Source: JAZGGS01 sp963714405 (lineage in GTDB: Bacteria > Bacteroidota > Ignavibacteria > Ignavibacteriales > Ignavibacteriaceae). From it: a stretch of 64,000 bases of DNA. The notes beneath the pieces were generated by a model. The model did no database searches and was not told the DNA's origin. It worked only from the letters and a program-made list of their open reading frames with translations. The first letter of the stretch is position 1. Each line of letters opens with the position of its first letter. The position numbers and the translations under genes were made by a program. Below are positions 25,515 through 35,900 of the stretch, piece after piece. The DNA lies in assembly GCA_963714405.1 (NCBI GenBank), contig CAVQOH010000002.1, forward strand, positions 372,001 through 436,000, read 5' to 3'.

Positions 25515-25711
25515 ATTAGCCTGCCTCTATCATTATATTCAATTTATGTTGAATACATCAAGAATTATACTAAAAATTAACCTCTGAATATTCTTCAAAA
25601 TTAAATGAAATATTAGTTGAATAGTATTTTTTACCGGTAGGATTACTAAGAAGAAATTAATGTGGAAATGACAGATTATGTTATAATGCTAAGAATAAAT
25701 ATTAAATAATA

Positions 25712-27148
25712 TCAATCTTCTCTGATAATTTCAATTCTTCTATTTCTGCTTCTTCCCTCTTCAGATGTATTGTCTGCAATCGGAAATTTATCTCCTAGAC
25801 CATAGACTTCAAAATTAGCCCTGCTTAAACCACCAAGCACAACAAGATATTCTAAAACTGCTTTTGCTCTTTCCAAAGATAAGGTTCTTATAAAATGCTC
25901 TGAGCCAAAGCTATCCATATGCCCTTCAATTCTCCATTTCAAATCCGGATGGGCTTTCAGGATTTTAGTTACATTATCAAGTTTGTCTTTAGCTTCAAAT
26001 TTAATTTTTGAAGAATTGCCACTAAAAATTTCATCGGCTTCTAAGATTAACTCGGTTGGCAGGCTGCTGGTTGTTGAATCCGGGCAACCATCTCTGTCAT
26101 CAATTCCATTTATATTTTCAGCAAGATCAGGACAATTATCAAATTCATCTGGTATTCCATCATTATCGTTATCAAGATCAGGGCAGCCATCAAGGTCTTC
26201 AAATCCATCAAAATCCTCTGCATTATCAGGACAAAGATCATCTAAATCTAAAATTCCATCGTTATCGTTATCAAGATCAGGGCAGCCGTCAAGGTCTTCA
26301 AATCCATCAAAATCCTCTGCTTCATTTTGACATAAATCATCTGCATCTAAAAACCCATCGTTATCATTATCAACATCGGGGCATCCATCGTTATCTTCAA
26401 ATCCATCAATATCTTCAGGAGTATCAGGGCAAAGATCATTTGAATTGTTTATTCCATCTTCATCCCTGTCATTTTTAACAAATGGAGCAATTGATACCCC
26501 GGCTAATACGTTGAAATAAAAATCGTTGGATTTCGCTGTTGCAATGTCATCAAGGTAATCTGTAAGAGTAGCGTGCGCACCACCGGAAATATTTATGCTA
26601 ACCATATCGCTAACTAAAAATCTGCAACCAATATCTAAATCATATGAAATTGTATTTTTATCATGGAATCCCAGATCTCCTCCGGGTAATTCATTACCCT
26701 GCTCATCTTTAGGATTAAATAAGACATACGAAATTCCAGCCATAAGGTAAGGAAAAACAACATCATCAATTGAGTAATTATATGAAAATGCCAAACCGCC
26801 TGAGTTAACATCTGTTGAAATTGGGGAAAATACTTCCCGGTCGCCATCAACGCTGGAAATGGAATTTCTATCATCCTCTCCGGGTAGTTTTTGAAAGGTT
26901 CCAAATATTCTTATCCCAAAACTGCTTGGTGATTTGGTATGAAAAAAGTATTCAAATGAGAGTTTTGATGATAAACCGGGTTTGGTTTTTTTATAATCCG
27001 TAAATCCAAATGCAGTTCCGCCTTCCAGCGAAAAAAGAAAGTTTCCGGCAAACATATGAGTTTTAGAAACGTTTATTTCCTGTGCTTTTACAGGTATCAA
27101 TAAAGCGATACAAACCGGTATTAGTATAAATAATTTCAATATTTTCAA
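25712..27148 (-). CDS. OmpA-family outer membrane protein with thrombospondin type-3 repeats
   Basis: 478 residues. Signal peptide (LFILIPVCIALLIPVKAQ). An eight-strand-like beta-barrel region occupies about 25-250. Four calcium-binding TSP3 repeats span about 250-365, each with DxDxDGxxD and CPDxxED. The C-terminal OmpA peptidoglycan-binding domain (about 375-478) has WRIEGHMDSFG, LSLERAKAVLEYL and GRSRNRRIEI. It anchors the outer membrane to peptidoglycan, and the TSP3 part is a Ca2+-dependent spacer. The repeats are coded by a 99-base tandem unit. It is a single gene, with the plus-strand pepP gene divergent upstream. Confidence 0.92.
   Translation of the reverse strand: MKILKLFILIPVCIALLIPVKAQEINVSKTHMFAGNFLFSLEGGTAFGFTDYKKTKPGLSSKLSFEYFFHTKSPSSFGIRIFGTFQKLPGEDDRNSISSVDGDREVFSPISTDVNSGGLAFSYNYSIDDVVFPYLMAGISYVLFNPKDEQGNELPGGDLGFHDKNTISYDLDIGCRFLVSDMVSINISGGAHATLTDYLDDIATAKSNDFYFNVLAGVSIAPFVKNDRDEDGINNSNDLCPDTPEDIDGFEDNDGCPDVDNDNDGFLDADDLCQNEAEDFDGFEDLDGCPDLDNDNDGILDLDDLCPDNAEDFDGFEDLDGCPDLDNDNDGIPDEFDNCPDLAENINGIDDRDGCPDSTTSSLPTELILEADEIFSGNSSKIKFEAKDKLDNVTKILKAHPDLKWRIEGHMDSFGSEHFIRTLSLERAKAVLEYLVVLGGLSRANFEVYGLGDKFPIADNTSEEGRSRNRRIEIIRED
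26157..26453 (-). repeat. Three 99-base tandem units coding TSP3 repeats
   Basis: Copies at 26157-26255, 26256-26354 and 26355-26453 are exactly 99 bases (33 residues) apart. The first two share a nearly identical core (TTATCAAGATCAGGGCAGCC and the following TCAAGGTCTTCAAATCCATC), and the third has diverged. A partial copy precedes 26157. Equal spacing and in-frame length show repeat expansion inside the OmpA gene. Confidence 0.9.
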
Positions 27149-27416
27149 ATGTTTTTAATTGTCTCGAAATGAAATATATATTTAAAAATAGATGTTACCA
27201 ATAGTAGAAATGAGTAAATGCTTAAAAAACTAATCCGAATCCCTTATTTCCAGTAGATTTTAATCTTTTAATTCTTTAATGGTGGATAAGCATCTTTTAT
27301 ATTTCAATACTTTTATAATTATTTTTTAAAGGAATTTATTTATAAACTTAATTTCTTAAAATAAGATAATTTATACATTTTTGAAGTAAGATTTTTTATC
27401 CTTATAGGAGCTTAAC

Positions 27417-28808
27417 ATGTTCGAACCCCAGATTTACACAGATAGACGAAATAAATTAAAAGGAAAATTCGATTCCGGTTTAATTCTTTTGCTTGGCAAT
27501 GAAGAAAGTGCCGCTAATTATCCTGGTAATACATATACATACAGGCAGGATAGCACTTTTTTGTATTATTTTGGAATAGATTTACCGGGAGTGTCTGCAA
27601 TAATTGATGTTGATAATAATGTTGATACTCTTTATGGTAATGATTATACAATTGATGATATTGTATGGATGGGTCCTCAGCCAAGTATACAGCAAAGAGC
27701 AAGTATGGCCGGAGATGTAAAAGCAGAACAAGTTGATAAACTTGCTGAAGTTTTGAAAAATGCGATTAAAACCGGAAAGAAGATACATCTTTTGCCTCAG
27801 TACAGACCAGAAAACATTTTGCGAACCAGTTCCTTGCTTGGAATATACGCGGAAAATGTTAACGACTACATTTCTGAAAGACTTATAAGAGCCGTTGTTG
27901 AACAGCGTTCGGTAAAATCGCATGAAGAAATAAAAGAAATTGATTTTGCTGTTGATATTGCATATAAAATGCATGTTTCGGCAATGAAAATGTTAAAACC
28001 GAACATCGCTGAGAGAAAAATTGCAGGAATGATTGAAGGTATAGCGCTTTCGCTAGGCAGCGGATTAGCTTTCAGACCTATTGTTTCAATAAATGGGCAA
28101 ACTTTACATAATCATTCTTATGATAATTTAATTAAAGATGGCGAACTGCTCGTTAACGATTCAGGAGCTGAAACAAAATTGCATTATGCAAGTGATATTA
28201 CCCGAACAATTCCTGTAAGTGGAAAATTTACACAAAAACAGAAAGAGATTTACCAAATTGTTTTAAATGCAGAAACCCGCGCAATTGAGGAAGCAAAACC
28301 AGAAGCATATTTTAAGGATTTACACATGCTAGCTGCACGGATAATTGTTGATGGATTAAAAGATCTTGGTTTAATGCATGGCGATACAAATGAAGCCCTT
28401 GATGTAGGCTCTCACGCTCTTTTCTTTCCTCATGGATTAGGGCATATGATGGGACTGGATGTGCACGATATGGAGAATTTGGGTGAGAATTATGTTGGTT
28501 ACGATGAAGAAATAAAACGCAGCGCTCAGTTTGGATTATCATATTTAAGATTGGCAAAAAAACTAAAGCCCGGATATGTATTTACTGTAGAACCCGGAAT
28601 ATATTTCATTCCTGAACTTATTGATCTCTGGCAAAAACAATCACGGCATACTGAATTTATTAATTACGATAAAGTAAATGAGTACCGGAATTTTGGAGGA
28701 ATAAGAATTGAAGATGATGTTTTAGTTACCGATGATGGTCATAGAGTTCTTGGTTCAAAACCAATACCTAAAGCTGTTGAAGAAGTAGAAGTCCTCGCTT
28801 CAAGTTAG
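27417..28808 (+). CDS. pepP: Xaa-Pro aminopeptidase (M24B)
   Basis: 463 residues, normal length. The creatinase-like N-terminal domain (about 1-170) has NYPGNTYTYRQDSTFLYYFG. The metallopeptidase domain has the two-metal site: NDSGAETKLHYASDITRT (two Asp), FPHGLGHMMGLDVHD (His), TVEPGIYF (Glu) and IRIEDDVLV (Glu). It removes an N-terminal residue preceding proline in cytosolic peptides, using Mn2+. TAGGAGCTTAACATG gives the ribosome site. It is not in an operon: the OmpA gene is divergent and the iorB gene is convergent. Confidence 0.93.
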   Translation: MFEPQIYTDRRNKLKGKFDSGLILLLGNEESAANYPGNTYTYRQDSTFLYYFGIDLPGVSAIIDVDNNVDTLYGNDYTIDDIVWMGPQPSIQQRASMAGDVKAEQVDKLAEVLKNAIKTGKKIHLLPQYRPENILRTSSLLGIYAENVNDYISERLIRAVVEQRSVKSHEEIKEIDFAVDIAYKMHVSAMKMLKPNIAERKIAGMIEGIALSLGSGLAFRPIVSINGQTLHNHSYDNLIKDGELLVNDSGAETKLHYASDITRTIPVSGKFTQKQKEIYQIVLNAETRAIEEAKPEAYFKDLHMLAARIIVDGLKDLGLMHGDTNEALDVGSHALFFPHGLGHMMGLDVHDMENLGENYVGYDEEIKRSAQFGLSYLRLAKKLKPGYVFTVEPGIYFIPELIDLWQKQSRHTEFINYDKVNEYRNFGGIRIEDDVLVTDDGHRVLGSKPIPKAVEEVEVLASS

Positions 28809-28824
28809 AATGTTATATTTAGAT

Positions 28825-28858
28825 TGTCACACTGAACTTGTTGAAGTGTGAATGTCAT
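28825..28858. repeat. Possible REP-like intergenic hairpin repeat
   Basis: TCACACTGAACTTGTTGAAGTGTGA (described in parts: TCACACT and AGTGTGA are complementary arms) lies in the 107-base convergent gap after pepP. The text resembles the short palindromic repeats spread in Bacteroidota-like genomes. Only one copy is seen in this window, so the repeat nature is not proven here. Confidence 0.35.
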
Positions 28859-28915
28859 CCTTTTACAAGTTCAATTTTGATCAGTTACTTATTTACTGCA
28901 AAAATCCAACACCAA

Positions 28916-29509
28916 CTAGCCACCAACAGGTGTATGCTCAATAGCGAAAACTCTACCGGATTTGAGTGCTAATATATTCAGGTTAACTATTTTCTCTCCT
29001 TTTCTTCCAAAGATTTTCTTTATACCGTTTTCTAAGCTTTCATACGGAACATCTAAAAAAGGGGATGCAGCACCAAGCATTACCATATTTGATGAACGCG
29101 GTGATTTTACCTGCCGTGCAATTTCATCTGCGTTTATTGCAATATGATTCGGGAGTTTTTCTATTTCTGCAATCACATTTTCTATTTCCGGGTAATCCGG
29201 TATATTAACAAACGGGGTTGTATTTGTAACAAGCCATCCTTCTTTAGAAAGAAACGGTAAATAACGCAGTGATTCCATTGGCTCTACAGAAATGATTAAA
29301 TCTGCTTTGCCAAGTGGAATTAAATCGCTGGCAATTTCTTTTTCTGAAATTCTTAAATGAGATTGCACTGCACCGCCACGCTGGCTCATCCCGTGAACTT
29401 CCGCCTGTTTTAAATGAAGGTTGTTCTCCAATGCTGCCATTCCAATTGTTGCAGCTATTGAAAGAATACCTTGTCCGCCTACACCTGATAAAATGATATC
29501 TGATTTCAT
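28916..29509 (-). CDS. iorB: Indolepyruvate ferredoxin oxidoreductase, beta subunit
   Basis: 197 residues of the pyruvate ferredoxin/flavodoxin oxidoreductase gamma domain: GVGGQGILSIAATIGMAAL at the start, EVHGMSQRGGAVQSHLRI, ISVEPMESLRYLPFL and ANEIARQ-like text (INADEIARQVKSPRSSNMVM). It works with IorA to oxidise aryl pyruvates (from Trp, Phe, Tyr) to acyl-CoA, or in the reverse direction. Its ATG overlaps the iorA stop by 4 bases, so the two are translationally coupled. Confidence 0.92.
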   Translation of the reverse strand: MKSDIILSGVGGQGILSIAATIGMAALENNLHLKQAEVHGMSQRGGAVQSHLRISEKEIASDLIPLGKADLIISVEPMESLRYLPFLSKEGWLVTNTTPFVNIPDYPEIENVIAEIEKLPNHIAINADEIARQVKSPRSSNMVMLGAASPFLDVPYESLENGIKKIFGRKGEKIVNLNILALKSGRVFAIEHTPVGG

Positions 29510-31125
29510 TGTATGACTTCCTTCTCTTTTACTTTCTTCTCCTTCTTACTCTTCTTTGCAGTTTGTATACACTCTCTTCTTGGGATAATTACAGAAACAC
29601 CATCATATACTAATTCTTCTCGTAAAACTTTTACTATTTCTTCGTGGTATTTTGGTAAGGGAGTAAGTACTTTAACATGCTCAGGTTTTACACCCAGTCC
29701 TATACAAATTTCTTCAAGTCTTCCCGTTGCATGAGAAGCCTGTCCGCCTGTCATGGCAGTTGTTGAGTTATCAGAAATTATAACCGTAACTGGTGTGTTT
29801 TCATAAACACAATCAAGTAAAGCAGTCATTCCGCTGTGTGTAAAAGTGGAATCGCCTATAACAGCAACGGAAGGATGAACTCCTGCATCAGCGGCACCTT
29901 TTGCCATTGTAATTGATGCACCCATGTCCACACAGGAATGAATTGCATTCCAAGGAGGAAGTGCCCCAAGTGTGTAGCATCCGATATCAGAAAAGACTTT
30001 TTGCTTGCCGTGCTGCTTCATTGTTTCATTAAGTGCGTTGTAAACATCACGGTGTGCACAGCCTGAACAAAGTTCCGGCGGGCGGTTTGCAACAAGTGAT
30101 GGAATGCTTAAACCAGGTTTTACTTCTTTTCCCAATGCTCTTGCAACGTGATCAGGATTTAATTCACCTGTTCGTGGAACTGTTCCATCCATCCTTCCTT
30201 TTATCTTGCTAATTTTATCTAAAAATCCGCGAAGCTGCTCTTCAACAAAAGGATAACCATCTTCCAAAAGCAAAACCTGTTCACACTTATTCACCATTTT
30301 TTCAATTTTGGAATAAGGCATAGGATATTGTCCAAGTTTTAATATTGGATAAGGACAATCGTGGTTAGGATAGTTCTCCATCAAATAATTGTATGCAATT
30401 CCGCAGGCAATGATTCCAAGATTTTTATTTTTTCCATCATAATAAATATTGTACTTTGAATTTTCTGCATCTTTTTCCATTAATGCCTGCTTACCAAGCA
30501 ACCCGTCGTATCTTTTTCTCGCATTAAATGGGAGTAATACATACTGTAATGGATCTTCAGGATATGTTAACTTGTTCTGATCTTTAGTTTCTTTCCTTTT
30601 CACACCTGCACGGGAATGAGAAAGCCGTGTGGTGAATCTTATTAAAACAGGAACCTGCAATTTTTCAGAAAGCTCAAATCCTTCGTAAACCATATCATAT
30701 GCTTCCTGCTGGTTCGATGGTTCAAGCATCGGTATCATTGAAAATTTACCGTAAAAACGTGAATCCTGCTCATTCTGTGATGAATGCATTGAAGGATCAT
30801 CTGCAACAGCAACAACTAATCCGCCATTTACACCTGTTATTGCAGAATTTATGAAAGCATCCGCTGCAACATTTAAACCAACGTGCTTCATACAAGCCAT
30901 TGCGCGCTTGCCGGCGTAACTCATTCCGAGAGCGGCTTCCATTGCGGTTTTTTCGTTCGCGGACCAGTTACTGTGTAATTTTTTTTCTTTTGCAGTTTTA
31001 TTGTTTTGAATGTATTCAGTGATTTCTGTGGATGGCGTTCCCGGATATGCATAAACTCCGCTCATCCCCCCATCAATAGCACCTTGAGCGATTGCTTCTG
31101 CGCCGAGGAGTAGTAGTTTTTCCAT
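29506..31125 (-). CDS. iorA: Indolepyruvate ferredoxin oxidoreductase, alpha subunit, without ferredoxin domain
   Basis: 539 residues. The pyrimidine-binding domain starts LGAEAIAQGAIDGG and has YPGTPSTEI. The thiamine diphosphate domain has ELCSGCAHRDVY, DIGCYTLGALPP and GDSTFTHSGMTALLDC...SDNSTTAMTGGQ (two parts, GDS and N of the ThDP motif). The archaeal enzyme (about 600-640 residues) ends with a two-[4Fe-4S] ferredoxin domain. Here the protein ends after IIPRRECIQ in a Lys-rich tail with no CxxCxxC. Short forms like this occur in Bacteroidota, so electrons must leave through the remaining cysteines or a separate ferredoxin. It is the first gene of the iorAB operon. Confidence 0.9.
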   Translation of the reverse strand: MEKLLLLGAEAIAQGAIDGGMSGVYAYPGTPSTEITEYIQNNKTAKEKKLHSNWSANEKTAMEAALGMSYAGKRAMACMKHVGLNVAADAFINSAITGVNGGLVVAVADDPSMHSSQNEQDSRFYGKFSMIPMLEPSNQQEAYDMVYEGFELSEKLQVPVLIRFTTRLSHSRAGVKRKETKDQNKLTYPEDPLQYVLLPFNARKRYDGLLGKQALMEKDAENSKYNIYYDGKNKNLGIIACGIAYNYLMENYPNHDCPYPILKLGQYPMPYSKIEKMVNKCEQVLLLEDGYPFVEEQLRGFLDKISKIKGRMDGTVPRTGELNPDHVARALGKEVKPGLSIPSLVANRPPELCSGCAHRDVYNALNETMKQHGKQKVFSDIGCYTLGALPPWNAIHSCVDMGASITMAKGAADAGVHPSVAVIGDSTFTHSGMTALLDCVYENTPVTVIISDNSTTAMTGGQASHATGRLEEICIGLGVKPEHVKVLTPLPKYHEEIVKVLREELVYDGVSVIIPRRECIQTAKKSKKEKKVKEKEVIQ

Positions 31126-31404
31126 GGTTAATCTCGATTATAATATTGAATTGCAGAAATTAGAAATTATAGATAAAGACCCTTTTTAAGACAAAATCTT
31201 ACATTCAAAATTAACTATTTATTAATTAAGACACATCACGAATTTGAAATGTACAATGGAATTAGCTTGTTCATAATGTTTTTTAATTTCACGTAGATAC
31301 TTTTTGTACATTTTTTAAAATATTTTTTAATTCTTACTATTATTTCAATTTATAACCATCTATTTTAAATATAGCCTGTAATAATCCATAAATTTTATTT
31401 ACTG

Positions 31405-32823
31405 ATGATGAATAGTGCCGCACAATCACGTAATAAGTTTTTTACATCAGTCTGGATCGTATTTCTTCTGCTTCTTATTGTCTATTCAATTTATATTTTA
31501 ATTACAGCGCCCGGGCTTGCTTTAAACTTAATACCACATACTGATCAGATAGTCCCTTACGTTTTATTTAGAGTAATTCTAGGATTGTATTTTTTTATCG
31601 CTGTAATCAACATTAAAAAAATACCTGTCAATAATTTGTGGATATGGATGATAATTGCAGTCGGATTAGTATCAAGAGTGATTCTTATTCCATCACAACC
31701 AATCTTAGAAGATGATTACTACCGTTACTTATGGGACGGAGCAGTTACCGCGCATGGTTATAACCCATATGTTTACAGCCCACAAGATGCAATGGATTAT
31801 TCCAACAATGAAATTCCTACCGAACTTCATAAGCTTTCAAAAGATTCCGAGGAGATAATTAAAAATGTAAACCATCCTCACATAAGAACAATTTATCCCA
31901 TCCTGTCTCAGGCTGTATTTGCTGCAGCTTATTTTATTGATGATTGGGAATACTGGAGCTGGAAAGTATTGCTGTTAATTCTTGATATTATTTTATTATA
32001 CTTTTTAATAGCAGTTCTTAAGTATTTAAAACTACCATTAATATTTGTTGCTTTTTACTGGTTAAATCCTGTTGTAATTCATGAAATTTTCAATGGTGCG
32101 CATATGGATTTGCTAGCATTGCTTCCAGTAGTACTTTCGCTGTACTTTGTTGCAAAAAACAAACTGTGGTATTCACTAATTGCACTTTCTGTAGCAGTTG
32201 GTTTTAAGCTTTGGCCGATTGTATTACTGCCATTATTATTAAGAAACACAATCCCTGATTGGAAGCAAATCGCGAAATATTCTATTGCATTTGGATTGAT
32301 GGTACTTGTTTTATTCCTCCCCGTTCTTTTAAGCAATATTGATAATAGCTTGGGTTTTATTATATACGCTGGTAAATGGGTTAATAACGCGGCAGTATAT
32401 TCCATCTTTAAATGGATTGTACATAATGTTATTTACTTTTTTAGTTTAGATGTAAGCTGTATTTCTTGCATAACACGATGGGGAATTGTAATTCTGTACT
32501 TGTTCATTATTACATTTGTTCTTAAAAATAAATCAGAATTTAACAGGCAATTATTTAGTAAAGCACTGGTAATAGTTGCTGTACTTTACATATTAAGCCC
32601 CACACAATTCCCCTGGTATTACAGCTGGATAGTTCCCCTGTTAGTATTCAGACCGATGGTTTCATTACTATTGTATCCCGTTCTTTTACCTTTATATCAG
32701 GTAAAATTTTTATCAGATATAATAATTTACATTGAACATTTGCCAATAATTTTGCTCTTCATTTTAGAATTAAACGGGAAAATCTGGGGATATACTTTTA
32801 AAATTGAAGAGGAAAATGGTTGA
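31405..32823 (+). CDS. GT-C fold membrane glycosyltransferase (GT87/mannosyltransferase-like)
   Basis: 472 residues with about 12 membrane helices. The first periplasmic loop after the second or third helix has LEDDYYRYLWDGAVTAHGYNPYVY, the acidic motif of polyprenol-phosphate-sugar-dependent GT-C enzymes. NGAHMDLLALLPV, AVGFKLWPIVLLPLLL and SPTQFPWYYSWIVPLL are typical of the DUF2029/GT87 and related families. It would add mannose or a similar sugar from a lipid-phosphate donor outside the inner membrane. It is a lone gene. The acceptor is unknown. Confidence 0.8.
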   Translation: MMNSAAQSRNKFFTSVWIVFLLLLIVYSIYILITAPGLALNLIPHTDQIVPYVLFRVILGLYFFIAVINIKKIPVNNLWIWMIIAVGLVSRVILIPSQPILEDDYYRYLWDGAVTAHGYNPYVYSPQDAMDYSNNEIPTELHKLSKDSEEIIKNVNHPHIRTIYPILSQAVFAAAYFIDDWEYWSWKVLLLILDIILLYFLIAVLKYLKLPLIFVAFYWLNPVVIHEIFNGAHMDLLALLPVVLSLYFVAKNKLWYSLIALSVAVGFKLWPIVLLPLLLRNTIPDWKQIAKYSIAFGLMVLVLFLPVLLSNIDNSLGFIIYAGKWVNNAAVYSIFKWIVHNVIYFFSLDVSCISCITRWGIVILYLFIITFVLKNKSEFNRQLFSKALVIVAVLYILSPTQFPWYYSWIVPLLVFRPMVSLLLYPVLLPLYQVKFLSDIIIYIEHLPIILLFILELNGKIWGYTFKIEEENG

Positions 32824-32946
32824 GAACCTAACGTGAAAATATTTGAATGTAATTTTTAGCGCATAACTATTGGGAGAAATCGAGTGTAAAACTTTCCACT
32901 TCAAATCATTATATTTAAGCAATGACTAAAGATTTTGCATAGATAA

Positions 32947-35900
32947 ATGAAGACCAAATCAACATTAATTTTCATTCTTTTAATAGCTGTAAACAGCAGC
33001 GCACTTACTGATGATTATATTTTCAAGCAGCATACAGTGAGCGATGGGCTTTCCCAAAGCACGGTGTTTGCATCTATACAGGATAGCCGTGGATATATGT
33101 GGTTTGGTACTATAAATGGTTTAAACCGTTTTGATGGTTATGAATTTAAAGTTTATACCAATAACCCAGCTGATTCGAGTTCCATTTCGGATAATTTTAT
33201 TTCAGCATTATTTGAAGATGATAAGGATTTTATCTGGGTAGGTACAATTAACGGCAACCTTAATAAGTTTGATAGAAAAAATGAAACATTTACACGTTTT
33301 AAAATTGATGATTATTTTGAACAAGTTGATGAACCTGAAACAGAATATTATGAATATCCACTTGCGTTTTCAAGGAACCAATTAAACAGTATTACTTCAA
33401 TTACAGAAGATACTAACGGTTATTTATGGATAGGCACCTGGGGTAATGGATTAATAAAATTCAATAAAGAAAATAAAACAGCGACTCATATATTCCACAA
33501 TCCTAAAGATTCATTTAGCTTAAGCCATAACCGTGTGAGAGATATTCATATTGATGATGATGGTAATCTCTGGGTTGCAACTTTTGGAGGTGGTTTAAAC
33601 CGCGCAGTTAAAGAAAATCAAACTGATTCTTTAGGTTTTATTTATTCCATTAACCAGATAGTATTTGATCATTATAAACATGATAGTAAATACAAAAGTA
33701 GTCTAAGTAATAATCAGATTACAAAATTGTTTGAAGATAGAGACAAAAATTTATGGATAGGAACTTACGATGGAGGACTGGAGAAACTTGATTATGCCAA
33801 CAGAATAAAAAATCCAGCTAATGCTGTATTTAAACATTTCATTGCCAGTGAACTAACTGCAAATTGTATTTGTAATAACAAAATTATGGCTATCGTACAG
33901 GATAATGATGGATATCTTTGGATTGGTACTTTCGGCGGAGGAATAGACAGGATGAAAATAGAAACTGAAACATTTATTCACTTTTCGCATGATCCGTCAA
34001 ATCAAAAATCGTTACCGGATAATGATATCCTCTCTCTTCTGGCTGATAAATCCGGTATTTTATGGATTGGTTCACATCTCGGGCAGGGAGTTACGCAATT
34101 TCAAAAAAATATTACAAAATTTAACCTGATTAATAAAGATTCTGGCAAAAAACCAAATTTAAATGATGATGTTGTTTGGTCTGTTTATGAGGATTCAGAT
34201 CAAAACTTATGGGTAGGAATGTACAGGGGTGGTTTAAATTTTGTGAACAGAAAAACTAACAGAAGTACTGTCTATCAGTTTGTTAAGAACAACATAAACT
34301 CTTTAAGTGATAATCATATTCGTTCAATTGAAGAAGATAAATTTAACAATCTTTGGATAGCAACTTATTCTGGAGGATTGAACAGGCTGAACAAAACTTC
34401 TGGAAAAATTGATAGGTTCACGAATAATCCTAATGATCCGAATTCACTTTCAGCAAACCAGGTGCAGGATATTCTTATTGAATCTGATACTGTAATTTGG
34501 GCAGCAACTTTTGGCGGAGGCTTAAACAAACTTACATTTATAAACGATCTTAATGAAACGCCTTCAGTTACAAGATATGAGAATGATCCGGATAATTCCG
34601 AATCAATTTCTGATAACAGGGTTTATAAACTCCTGATAGATAGTGAGGATAATTTCTGGGTAGGAACTTACGGCGGCGGATTGAATAAATTTGATAGAAC
34701 ATCCGGTACATTTAAAAATTACCTGCATTCACCCGATGATCCAAATTCAATAAGCAATAATATAGTACTATCTCTTTTAGAAGATAGTGAAGGAATGATA
34801 TGGATAGGAACTTCAGGCGGTAGTTTAAATAAATTTAATCCGAAAACTTACAAAGCAACCATGTTTTCTGTAAACCAGGGATTAACAAGTTCAGTTGTGT
34901 ATGGAATACTTGAAGATAATGAACGTAATCTTTGGCTCAGCACTGATAATGGTATTTACAAATTCAACATTGAAATTGAAAAGTTTACACAGTTTGGTTT
35001 AGAAGATGGATTGCAAAGTTTAGAGTTTAGCGGTGGTGCTTATTATAAAAATAGAGATGGATTGATGTACTTTGGCGGTATAAATGGATTGAATTATTTC
35101 TATCCTGATAGCATTACAACTAATAATTTTATCCCGCCAATAGTAATTAGTTCTGTAAAACTATTTCACGAAAATATAAAAGGAGAGCATAAAGAATTAA
35201 TTCTTTCTCATGATCAAAATTTTATATCTTTTGAATTTGCAGCACTTGATTATACTAATCCTCAGCGTAATATGTATGCGTTTAAACTTGAGGGATTGGA
35301 AAAAAACTGGGAAAATGTTAATGCAAATCTGAGAAGAGCAAATTATACAAATCTTCCTTCAGGTGAATATATATTCAGAATTGTTGGCGCTAATCCTGAT
35401 GGAATATGGAACACTAAAGGAGCCAGCATTAAATTAATTATTACACCTCCCTACTGGCAAACCTGGTGGTTTGTTTCATTGGTTTTAATCGTTTTAGGTA
35501 TAATTGTTTACTACATTAGTACATTAAGCATCAAAAACCAGCTTGCAGTAGAACAGCTAAAAGCAAAAATTGCAACTGATCTTCACGATAACGTCGGAGC
35601 GGGATTAACAGAAATATCTATATTGAGCGAAGTTGCAGCCAATAGAATGAGAATAAATTCTGTAAATGATCCAAAAGAGTTTAACAGGATTAGTAATATT
35701 TCCCGCGAACTTGTAGATAATATGAGTGATATTGTATGGGTTGTTAATCCACAAAGAGATTCCCTGTATGATTTAATCATAAAGTTAAAAGATTCTTACA
35801 ACGAATTTATGAATTCGGTTGGAATATCATTCAGGGTAAAGAATATTGATAAAACAGATGATGTACGTTTACCAATGGAATACAAGCAAAACTTATTAAT

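Noticed and set aside
26157..26453. Evenly spaced repeats as a possible CRISPR array
   Set aside because: The spacing is an in-frame 33-codon protein repeat inside an OmpA gene, the units touch without unique spacers, and no cas gene is present.
26056..26478. Long plus-strand open frames opposite the TSP3 repeats
   Set aside because: They are the antisense of the 99-base coding repeats; their Ser/Arg- or His/Gln-rich text is a by-product of the Asp-rich sense frame.
27417..27431. GTTCGAACCCC-like text resembling a tRNA T-arm
   Set aside because: It is the start of pepP (ATG TTC GAA CCC CAG), with no cloverleaf around it.
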